Assembly (NCBI GenBank): GCA_951799425.1
Contig: OX637393.1
Location: forward strand, 25,810,744-25,874,743
Direction of reading: 5' to 3'
DNA: 64,000 nt
Origin: Ilex aquifolium
Taxonomy: Eukaryota; Streptophyta; Magnoliopsida; Aquifoliales; Aquifoliaceae
This document shows positions 48,625 through 59,137 of the stretch, piece after piece. Position 1 is the first letter of the stretch. The number at the start of each line of letters is the position of its first letter. A program made the translations under genes and the position numbers. Under the pieces are notes generated by a model. That model saw nothing but the letters and a program-made list of their open reading frames with translations. It had not been told where the DNA came from and did not search any database.

Positions 48625-51610
48625 ATGTAGGAGTGTTCGGGTCTCACAAGGAGGGTCAATAATTCGACCACAACTCCTGTACGAAATGCCACCTAAGATA
48701 TTATATGATGATCAATACTATCCATGGTTTAAGGTAACATCATAGCCCTTTTCAATATATTTTATTTTCTTAATAAAACACACTTTACAAATGTAGGATT
48801 GTATTGGTATGATTGATGGCACACATGTTGCTGCATATGCCCCTACTTCTAAACATGATGCGTACCGTAGTAGAAAAATAATCATTACCCAAAATGTGAT
48901 GGCAGCTTTTTCATTTGACATGAGGTTTGTATTTGTTATGCCTGTTTGGGAAGGTAGTGCTCACGATTCCCGTGTTTTTATGGATACTATTATAAAAGGT
49001 GAAGTCAACTTTCTTATGCCGCAAGAAGGTTGATGTGCCTATTTAAATGTGAAACTTTTTCCATCTATTAGGCAAAAAATGAAATTCATTAGGTAATATG
49101 TACACTGTGTTTTTCATTAGGCATGTACTACGTGGTAGATGCAGGATGAACAAACGTGCCTAGTTTTCTTTCGACATACTGTGGCGAGAGATATCACATT
49201 CTTGAATGTATAGGTAGCATACGTGCACCATGTGGACACAGAGAACAATTCAACTACCAACATTCATCTTTGAGAAATGTAATTGAGCAGTTTTTTGGAG
49301 TGTTGAAAGCAAGATTCTCAATATTGACTACAATGCCAAAATACCAACATGCCCGCCAACCCACCATTGTAACTGTAACGCCCCAAAACACACCCTGGAC
49401 GGCATTACATACTAAAACTATTTACATCATGAGAGCACTAATATCATCCATAAATAAATTAAACTTCATTCATCATCCATAAAATATTTACATCATTATC
49501 CAAAAGAATATGCCCAACCATGGCATTTACATCTCAAAAATTAATTAAAGTAGCACAGCGGAATAGCAAAAGAAACTAGACCTTACAGTGTCCAAAAGAA
49601 TAACCTAGTCTAGTACAAAAGAAGCTACATCTCTACATATCCACCTCGGGATCTAGGTTCCCCTCGAGTGGAGCCTCCCAATGCCCTGACTCGTCGATGC
49701 CGAGATCCTCCTCTGGCACCAAATCTGAAAAATGTAATTTGTAGGGAATGAGCACGAAGCTCTGTAGCAAAATCTTCTCAAACTCAAACAAGGTTTAGAA
49801 AAGCATATAAAACGGTTGGTCTCATTTTCACAAATAGCATATATACCATTTTGAAGGAAAAGCAGGATATTTTAAATAGATCTCAAGTTTAAATGTTCGC
49901 AATAATTTAAATGAACCGTAAAACTCAGTCACAATTATCACCATAACCATTTCCAACAGGTTCTTGTGGAGTCCCATACCTCCACAAGCACTTGTTTGAA
50001 ACCATTCCGTAACAATAATAATAATCTCATGTTCTCATGTATATTGGTTCATCCCCGTACCATGTATGTTGATTGCTTCTCATGAATCTACCCAACGATT
50101 ATACCTAGTCCACCAATCACAATCACATTCACAAGCATTTTAGGAAAGGGCGTCTACCATCCCAATGGCAGTGACGAGTCCCTTCCCAGGAAAAGTATAC
50201 TATCCCTTGTTCGAACTCCAGTGAACGATAGTGGTTTCATTACCAAATGACAACCCACTACAAGTGCTAGGAAACCATCTCACCCCCACTGGGGTAGACT
50301 AACCTCTAACACTCTACGGCATCTCTCGAAGGCAATCCAAGTCCCTCACAACAACCATACAATTGAGGAAACCAAAATATTCTCAATTCATCAACATTTC
50401 AAGGAATTACCAAATTCCACAATTTCTAATATAATGTTTCATAATATGATGGAAGAAAATGAGCAAGAGATCATCATAAGTAACATTTTGGTGTACAATA
50501 TCAAACACTAAAGTTTTGAAAGCAATACCAAGGAAAAATAGAGGGAAAAGTCCATTTCTCTTTAAAACCAAGGTTTGAAGATGAAAAAGAGAAATTTAAT
50601 AGTTACCTAACCATCACAATGTTCAAAACATGGCATTTATTTCAAGAGGAACAAGAATCATGTAAATAATAGCAAGTATATATGATTTTGAACCAAAAGA
50701 ATACATATAATTTAATCCTAGCCTCAATGTAAGAGAATAGGAAGAAATCCCCTACCTTAATGTTCTTGGAAAAATTAGGGCTTTGATCTTGAATCAACCC
50801 TTCAATCTCTTGTTTTCTCTTGATCTTGTGTTTCTCTCTTTCTCTCTTCCTCTCTTATGTTTTCTAGGGTTTGGAGTGGTGTAATGAAGGCTAAGGAGGT
50901 GACAAAAATGTATTTATAGTGGAGGAAAAATCGGCTTGTTCGCGACTTAAAATTTCAGATTTTTACAGTGACTACCGGTAGTTAATTTTGACTACCGGTA
51001 GCTCGGGTACATTGGCACTCGACTACCCGTTGACTACCGGTAGCTCGGGCACACTGGACCATTGACTACCGGTAGTTACTACCGGTAGCTCGGGCACACT
51101 GGACCATTGACTACCGGTAGTTGATCCCAGATTTGCCTACTTCCTTTATTTTTCATTTCTAATCCATTCCAATCTCTTCCAAAACCATCCCAAACCTCTC
51201 CAACATATATTTCTACCTCAAACCTATTTAGTACAAGTTCTAGGACATAAAATTTCATATTTTCACATACTAAAACTAAATTTCAAATATTATTTCCTCG
51301 AGTTATACTATATCAACCTTTTTACAACTATTATTTAGTATATATCTATATACATATATAAACGAAAATGCGGGGTGTTACAGTAACTACTTGTTGTGTC
51401 GTTTATAATTTTGTTCGTATGCACTCGGCTGGAGACATTTTCTTTCAGATGTTTGAATCTGAAGATGCACCATTAGATAATGAGGGATAGAGTTCCAACA
51501 ATCAGCAGTTCACTGAAGTGGACGTATCACCAACTCAAGTCAACGCTTTGTCGCACTTGAGGGATACAATGGTTGGGAATATATGGGATGCGGTTTCTTG
51601 TGGTGGTTGA
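48625..51610 (+). pseudogene. PIF/Harbinger transposase, catalytic piece, split by a solo LTR
   Basis: Exons: about 48650-48733 (IIRPQLLYEMP, YYPWFK), 48798-49028 (DCIGMIDGTHV with the first catalytic D; GSAHDSRVF with the second), 49121-49373 (YYVVDAG, SIRAPCGHREQFN, RNVIEQFFGVLKARFSIL with the catalytic E). After the LTR, 51388-51610 gives CCVVYNFVRMHSAGD and a C-terminal tail. Introns 48734-48797 and 49029-49120 have GT-AG borders. The frame crosses the LTR cleanly when it and the 5-bp duplication are excluded. Stops remain, including a TGA after VVDAG and one near 51488. It is the other half of 29683-30121. The protein would cut DNA at element ends; this copy is dead. Confidence 0.88.
49374..51382 (-). 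mobile_element. Solo LTR, gypsy-like family B
   Basis: The plus strand runs TGTAACGCCCC to GGGGTGTTACA, with duplication GTAAC at 49369-49373 and 51383-51387. A CTACCGGTAG array lies at 50972-51122. It is close to the copy at 25912-27843 in opposite orientation. Confidence 0.93.
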
Positions 51611-51849
51611 CCTTACATTATATGTTCAAATTTTATCAATATTAGACTTCAATATGTAATATGGACAATATGTTGTCGACCTACGACTTGTTTATCACTT
51701 GCTTAATGTAATATTTATGTTGGATCTTATATTTTATGTGTGATGACACAAACTCGTATCTCTATTGGATCTAACTAATTTGTTTATTGCAATACATATT
51801 ATTTTTATTTTTATTTTTATTGATAAATTGCAAGCACATGGATAATGCT
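51611..51849. other. Spacer after the Harbinger gene
   Basis: AT-rich DNA, no gene seen. Probably Harbinger 3' sequence. Confidence 0.4.
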
Positions 51850-51990
51850 ACAATCCTTTATGTGCATGTGGTGCTGGCCACATGAGAGTTTCAGGGCTCG
51901 TACAGTCAAGAATGATGGACAGTATTTTTATAAGTGTCAAGTTGGTAGAGGCTATAGACATGCATTCATTCATTTGAGTTGATGAATATC
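51850..51990 (+). pseudogene. GRF-type zinc-finger fragment
   Basis: Frames here give LCACGAGHMRV, then FRARTVKNDGQYFYKC after a shift, then SFI and VDEYQHNM with a TGA where GRF fingers carry Trp. This is the GRF zinc-finger pattern (CxCG, RT-KN-G--FY-C, W). It is split by a solo LTR at 51991. The reading resumes after 55228 (HNMDPVIDHRG) and soon fades. The host protein is unknown. Confidence 0.5.
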
Positions 51991-54900
51991 TGTTATAAAA
52001 AATATGTATATAATTAGATTATATTAAACTGTATAAAGTCTAACTTATGCACTGATCTAAACAGAATGTATAGAAATCAAAACCAGTGCACTCACAGGGA
52101 CGCAGATTGTAATATCCCAAATTTAAAATATATATAATATTAGTTTTTAGGTCAATTTGTGATATTCTTTTTAAAAAGGGATGTTAGTGTAATTAAGGAA
52201 TGAGGAATTGTAGGGTTACTGTAGGGTTTCTTTTATTTTGTATAAATATATATGTAGGTAGTCAAAAGATGGCAAAATAAAAAAATAAAAAAAAAAGGAA
52301 GAAACAAAGAAAGGAAGAGGCTGCTTAGGGGAGAGAAAAAGACAGAGAATGATGGAGGAGAAAGAAAAAAAAAAGAGGGTTGATTCCAGTAAAGGTATGA
52401 ATTGATTACTTCTTTTATGAGTTTTATATTCTTATTCAATTAGATGGTGTAGGGTTTATAATGTTGGTCTCATGATACCTTGTTGATTATTGAAGTTATT
52501 AGGTTGAACTTTAAGATTATAGTTGTTTGGAATTGATTGAGTTTAATCAATGTGTTGGGAAGAAAAAGAAAAAAAGAAAAAGGGATCTGATTTGAACTTG
52601 CAGAATATACAAGCTGGATGATTTCGTTGGTCGAAGAATACAAAGTCCTGAAATTATATAATCCATCCCTTTGACTTCAAAGAACTTTAGTTTGACCCTT
52701 ATATTCTTTGAAATTTAATTTTAATCACTGTTTTACTTGATAAGTTGGAAGAACAGAATTTTGGAAAATTTATGACAGTCCTGAAAGTAGAAAATTCGTT
52801 TTTCAAAGAAATTACACTTTGACCCCAAAACTTTGGAAATTTTTTCTAAACAACTCAAACTACTTCTATACCCTATTACATCGTATTAGAAAGGACAGTT
52901 ATATGTAAAAGATATATTAAGTATATATCAATGGGTAGGAAGTACGTAAATTAAATATAGAATCACGAAACGACGAAATTAGGAATAGGGATTGATTATT
53001 ATAAGTTATTTTGGATTAGGGGTGATTGCATTGAGGTTGGGAAAGAGTGCTTTGAATTGGATTTTGGGAATCAAAGTGAGTAGTTTACTACTTCTTTTGG
53101 GAGGATTTTCTTTATTAAATGTGTGGGTGCGTGTGTGTGGATTTTTCATATATATGATATATGTGTTGATGTTTGGGGTTGCAATTAAATGTTTTAAAAT
53201 TTTGAATTGTTATACATGTGAACTGTGGAAAACTTGTGGGATGATTTTATATCATTGCTTTGGTGATGAAAGATAAATTTTGTGTGCGTTGGGACTAAAA
53301 CTACAGTTTTTGTGTGTGTGGAAATCATGTTTATGAGACGGGAAGTGAGGTTACCAGGTCTAAGTGGTAACAAGAGACTAGGTCAGTCATCAGGTTAGTG
53401 ATGACAAGAGACTGGGCCAATCACCAGACTAGTGGTAACAAGAGACTGGGTCAGTTACCAGGCTAGTGGTAACAAACATGATTTGACAAATTTATTTCGA
53501 ATTGAATGTGTGTGTGAGTGTTTTGGGTTATACATGTCTTTTCATTTATAAAGTTATTTGTGAAAATAAGTGGTGTTTTAGGTTATAAATATCTTTTCAT
53601 TTATAAAGTTATTTGTGATCATGAAATTATTTTGTTTAAATGATTATGTGGGAGGGGTTAGGGTACAATTTGTTGTACTTATGTGTGTATCAAAGTTTAT
53701 TTTTGTATATAAACTCTGGGATTTATTTTCATACCTCATTAGAGGTGGTTGCTATTCACAGGTCATTGTGCTCATCCAAACATTTAACATTTTTCAGGTG
53801 AGGATTAGGGTGAGGAGTAAGTCCACAGATAGATAAGGGATTAGAGGAATCAAAGATTTATTTTATTGTAGGTATTCAAGAATAAAAGTCTTTTATAGTT
53901 TTGAGACAAATGTTTAATTGTTTTGGGAATAATATTGTTTATGTTTAGAGTAGTGAATCTTATGATTTAATTATTGTTTTACATGAGTTTAGTAATGATA
54001 TTGGTGGTGTTTAGTTTATTCCTCTGGTATTCATTAGGTCGGTGGAATGAATCACTTCATTATTTGTTTTCTACTGGTATTTTGCATTTATTATGCACAG
54101 GGTTGGTTGGTTAAGACCTTGGTAGCCGGTCCGCCGCCCACCGTATGTGATCCGGGGTGGGGGTGTGACACAGATCAGCACGAACAATTAATAAGTAAAC
54201 CAGAATAGATAATTCGAGCATTGTGAAACATAATCTCCTTAAGACAGCTTTGCTCCCTCTTGGTGCTCAAGGTTGATGAGCTTGTCTCCCAAGATAAAAC
54301 GGATTTTCGTTCTTGAATAAGCAATACTTCAATCTTCAAGATTCCAGCGAATACAACTTGTGTTTATACTTGAACTGAACCAAAAGAAAAATGCAGCAAT
54401 ATGCAGAGAGAGAGAAGAAATATTCTGAAACTGGAATCCAGAATGGGATGGATTGAAATGGCAATGGGGCAGTCTATTTATAGACCCTTGGTGACTGTTC
54501 AGATTGCCTAAAGAGGCATGGGTTGTCACTGTTCAGATTGAAGAGACACATTATTTAATCTGAACAGGCAAATACACCTCATTAATTTGAATAGGCAAAT
54601 GCACCTCTTTAATCTGAACACAGCCTCTGGAATGAACCAGACCCACTTTGGCGCCAAATTCAAAAAGTAACAGATATAAATTTAAAAATTCGGTTGGATT
54701 TAAATTTCGGTTGGAATTTTAATTACAATTGCGTTTGGATCCGATTGATTTGACCCATGACCCGCACCGTGCCAAATAAATTTTGTTCGAAAAGATTATA
54801 TCTTTTTTACCCAAGCCCGGCCGGGTCGAGTCAGGTCGTGGCAGGCGAGCAACGCGTGTGTGATAACCAAGGTAGTATATGCGCTCGCTCCGCTCCCAAA

Positions 54901-55223
54901 AGTGTGGTACCCCTTGGGGCCCAACCCATGGAGTCAACTAAGAGTATATTAACTCACCAAAGTGTTAGTCTTCTTATAATGTGAGACAAGCCTTATTTTA
55001 CTACACCAATTTGAGTTTATTTCATCACTTCAAATAGGTCATTTTGAGACATAATTTCTCATTCAAATCTTAATGGTTTTGGACAAATAAATATACCACG
55101 TTAATCTCCTCACGGAGGAGAACGGGTTTAAACTTGGTCGCACCAATTTCAAGGTATGGGTCCCACTTTTATTTAAGCCTCAAATTGCTCAAATAAACTT
55201 GTTTAAAACCATTTTTTCCAACA
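51991..55223 (-). mobile_element. Solo LTR, probable Copia type, with a nested solo LTR
   Basis: On the minus strand it begins TGTTGGAAAAAATGG and ends TTATAACA. Duplication ATATC is at 51986-51990 and 55224-55228. Its own length is about 1.17 kb after excluding the nested copy. A minus-strand TATA-like TATAAATAG lies at about 54475. The Copia assignment rests on the TGTTGG start and short LTR; no internal region is present. Confidence 0.8.
52108..54170 (+). mobile_element. Solo LTR, gypsy-like family C
   Basis: It begins TGTAATATCCC and ends GGGGTGTGACA, with duplication CAGAT at 52103-52107 and 54171-54175. An internal tandem unit built on GTAACAAGAGACTGGG repeats about four times at 53345-53475. 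Confidence 0.92.
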
Positions 55224-55228
55224 ATATC

Positions 55229-56089
55229 AACACAACATGGACCCAGTAATTGATCATAGAGGTTTACTCATTTGTGCATGTTACAGTGGTAATGTAATTT
55301 TGTGTTTCGACTTATTGTTTTTACTTGTTATCAACACGGTGGGGAAATGATCAATTCTCTATTTAAGATAATTTGCAGAAATGAGTCGATGTAAGATAAT
55401 GTGAGACTTCTCTTATGTACGAACAAAGGTGTGTATTATATTAGAACTTGTATTATGATATTATGAATTCGACAAGTATTCAAATCAAAAAAGTTCTACG
55501 ATATAAAAAATACTAAAACACAATTTTTTGAAATTCTTCCCAAAAATAAATTTTTAGATTCTATTTTTAAGATGTAATCCAAACACGATGTGGTTAGGTG
55601 TGAAAAAAAAAAAGCAAATTTCATTTTATCATATGGTTACCAGACATGTCATACCGACATTTACAAGCAAAACCTTGGACATTTTACGGATAACATAACA
55701 GAGATGCCAAAGTGACTGAATTTTGAGATCAAAATTGTAGTTCAAATGATATGACAAATTCAAATATTGTTAGATCTCTTATTTGTTAGGTCTGAAAAGC
55801 CACCACATTATTTGAGCCATAAAATTTGATCCTAAATTTTGGTCAGTAGCAATATTGTTTAAATAATTATAAAATCCTCATTCATATAAACTTTTGAACC
55901 ACAGTTTATTATTACATTTTTTATTAAATTCAACTGATCGAGTGATTTATGCACACAAGGAAGGGTTTCAAAAACGAAGTGCTTGAACTCTCATTTGTCT
56001 GCTCCTATCTCTCATACTGACCTCTCTATTACACATTTACTCAGTTTAAAACGGATCTAGTATTTTAGTTACATTGGCACCCGTTCATG
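55229..56089. other. Unassigned AT-rich DNA
   Basis: The start may continue the GRF-finger gene (HNMDPVIDHRG). Beyond about 55300 nothing is recognised. Confidence 0.4.
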
Positions 56090-56097
56090 TTCCCATT

Positions 56098-57136
56098 CAG
56101 GGGCGGATCTACAGTAGGGGCAATGGGGGCAACTACTCCCATTGCAATTTTAAAAACCTTTGAGATGTATTTAGAATTTTCAAACTTTTAGGATATTGCC
56201 CCCACTGAATTTTTTTTAAAAGATTTAGGGGTATTTATGTGTATTAAATGTGGGTTGGTCTCCGCTATTTTGTATTTGGTAGACATGCAGGTTTAGTAGG
56301 GCCCTGTGTCGACCACTAGTGAATTTGATAACTCTGTCCAACTATTAAATCCAACATATCAATTGAAACAAAGTCATTCTAGCCGTATTTGACTTTCCTC
56401 TTGAATCCAACATATCAAATGAAACCAAAATTTGATTAACTCCAACCAAAATTGCATGGATGGCTAGATTAAGGGATAAACCAAAAAGGGCTTAATTTGG
56501 GTCAAACTTGATCACTTTTCATTAATGGCTTCTATTTTTCTTATTTGGATAAATTTCTCTAACTATTCGTAGTGCTCAAAAATCATAATTTTATACATGG
56601 CCAATATGTCACAAAATTAACGTAAAATTAGGGGAATATTTAGTCTTAGTAGATTTGGATGAAAAATGAGTCCGGTAGATCGCCCAAACAAATAATTGAG
56701 TAGATAGTAAAGAAAATGAGAGTTTCTAAGATTTTATCAAAGCTTTTGTGAGAGATAATATAAAAATGATTTCTTTGATTTTGTCAACTTTTGCATTTTT
56801 TTGGCGCTATATTACTACATTTTTTTTGGCTAACAACAGGCATTAGAGCTTTGATAATTTGTATTTGAATTGAAATATGATGACTCGATCCCATTGTGTA
56901 TCAATTTCTTTGGAATATTATGCACAATGATTAATCTCTTAGAAAAAGGGATAATGAGGAGTACATAAAAAAAATTAATTCTGGGAGATGGGTATATTCG
57001 GATGGTCTTGATTGACATTTTCTTTTCTGATTTTTTTACATTGCTCTTTTATGCAGTTATTTTTTGTGAAAAAATGAAACATTATTATTACATTTTAAGT
57101 TGCTGCCACTGAGAAAGAAGTCTGGCTCCGCCCCTG
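56098..57136. mobile_element. Non-autonomous hAT (Ac-like) element
   Basis: 1,039 bp, beginning CAGGGGCGGATCTAC and ending GTCTGGCTCCGCCCCTG, so the ends are imperfect inverted repeats of the CAGGGGCGGA type. An exact 8-bp duplication TTCCCATT lies at 56090-56097 and 57137-57144. No transposase is seen; it needs one supplied elsewhere. Confidence 0.93.
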
Positions 57137-57144
57137 TTCCCATT

Positions 57145-57486
57145 GCATAAATGTAGAGGACATAGCTCCTTCTATTGCCTTTGATAGCCACGACTACCAT
57201 CCACCACTCTCCACCCACCTCCCCCAATTCCATCGAGAGCATGGCCACCCACCAGTCACCTCCTCTGAAGTGGGTTTTGCGTTAGATATTCTAAAAAATG
57301 TCTTACTTTAAAATTCCTCGTGCTACGTGAAAGCTCCTTCCTTTGATTTTGACATGTGTGTGTGCAGGAACATAGTTAGGATTTTATCATAAGATGGCCG
57401 AATAATGGTGTAGTCAGAAATTTTTATTCAATGAAGCTATTCGACGAGCAATTGTTATTATCAAATATTTTATTGTATAGAACTTA
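57145..57486. other. Short unassigned spacer
   Basis: No gene or repeat recognised. The minus-strand open frame at the left is chance. Confidence 0.4.
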
Positions 57487-58944
57487 TGAAAATAATTTGG
57501 GTAAAAAACACGGATACCCCATGAGTTTTGAAAATATTACATAGATATTCCTGACTTTTTATAAATAACACAGAGACCCCCTGAGATTTGAAACTCATTG
57601 TACGAAAACCCCCTCCATCTCCCTTCGGTTAATGTTGCAAACGGAAAGTAGGGGTGATAATCGAGCTGAATTCGAGCCTAATTCAAGCCTAATTTACACA
57701 TAAACGAGCTGGCTCGTTTGACTATTTACACATAAACGAGCCTAAAAAAATGTTCAAGTTTTGCTTGTTTAACAGCCCTAATGGAAAATGATGATTTTAT
57801 CCCAAATTTTTTTTATTATTTTCACAATTGCCCTTCTCCAAATTTAGTACCCAAAAAAAATTAAATTAAAATTTTAATAAAATCACACAAAATTTGATTT
57901 AGCACCCAAAAAATTGATATAATTTAGTACTCCAAAAAATTGATTAAATGAATTTCAATATTAATTTGATAACAATAAAAATTAATTTAAAATTAATTCG
58001 ACAAAGTTGAATATTAAGTTGAAAAAATTAAATGTCAATTTGATAAAATTAAATATTATTTTATAATCTAAAGTTCATTTCGTGTTGAATATTATTTGTT
58101 ATTGATCAAATCAACACAAATTTGACCTTAAATTATATTTTGATAATATTATCAATTTTTTTGGTACTAAATTTTTTTAATTTTTTTTAAACTATCACTT
58201 TTTCAAAATTTTTGTCAACTTTTAAATTTATTTTCACGTGAACTAGAATTTTTAATTTTATCAAGTGGAGGTGAGCGATTCTCTTAAAAAAATGGGGGTG
58301 AACAATTAATTCGGTTTAAGTATGCATGGTCAAATCTTGACCAAAAGAAAGTTTATCAAGTGATACAGTAAGAGGGGAAGACGCTATGCTACAAAAAAAT
58401 CTATATTTAAATTTTATGGGTTAAAATAAAATAAAAATTTATATACAACAAAAAATTCATAATTTAAGGTCAATTTCGTGTTGGTTTAATCAACTCTAAA
58501 TAATATTCAACGCGGAATGAATCTTAGACTGTAAATTAATATATAATTTTATCAAATTGATATTTAATTTTGTCCAATTTATATTCAACTTTGTCGAATT
58601 AATATCAAATTAATTTTTATTGTTATCAAATTAATATTGAAATTCATTTAATCAATTTTTTGGGGTACTAAATTATATCAATTGTTTAGGTACAATCAAA
58701 TTTTATTTGATTTTATTAATTTTTTTGGGTACTAAAGCTGGAGAAGGATAATTATGAAAATAATAATAATAAATTAGATGAATTCATCACTTTCCATTAG
58801 TAACATTGACGGAGGGGGTATATGTGCAATGAGTTTCAAACCTCAAGAGATCTCCGTGTTATTTGTAAAATGTCAAGGGGATGTCCGTGTAATATTGTCA
58901 AAACTCAGGGGGGGTGTTCGTGCTTTTTACCCAAATAATTTTCA
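57487..58944. mobile_element. Long-armed foldback/MULE-like non-autonomous element
   Basis: The left arm (57487 to about 58136, including a 140-bp later insertion) is the inverted copy of the right arm (about 58448-58944). Arms start TGAAAATAATTTGGGTAAAA and TGAAAATTATTTGGGTAAAA and stay alignable for about 500 bases, including a GGGGTGTCCGTG-type block and ATTTAGTACCCAAAAAA. The central loop is about 310 bp. No coding sequence. Flanking 9-bp duplications are at best imperfect, so the superfamily is uncertain. Confidence 0.8.
57649..57780. mobile_element. Small MITE nested in the left foldback arm
   Basis: 132 bp from TAGGGGTGATAATCG to TTAACAGCCCTA, flanked by ACGGAAAG (57641-57648) and ATGGAAAA (57781-57788). 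The uninterrupted right arm reads ATGGAAAG at the same place, so each flank differs from the original by one base. 8-bp duplications and TAGGG ends suggest hAT. Confidence 0.75.
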
Positions 58945-59100
58945 CGAATTATAGTATTATTTAATTTTCATAAAATTGAAAAAATAAATTAAAATTTTCA
59001 AATCAATTACATGCAAGATGATTATAGATCCATTGATAAAAAAAAATTATTCAGTTTAATATCACTTAGTACAACTTTACTATGCCGATATGACATATTA
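58945..59100. other. Unassigned AT-rich spacer
   Basis: Nothing recognised. This is the target side of the LINE 3' end. Confidence 0.4.
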
Positions 59101-59137
59101 TTTTTTTTTGAACAACCAAACATCATTCATATTTCAA

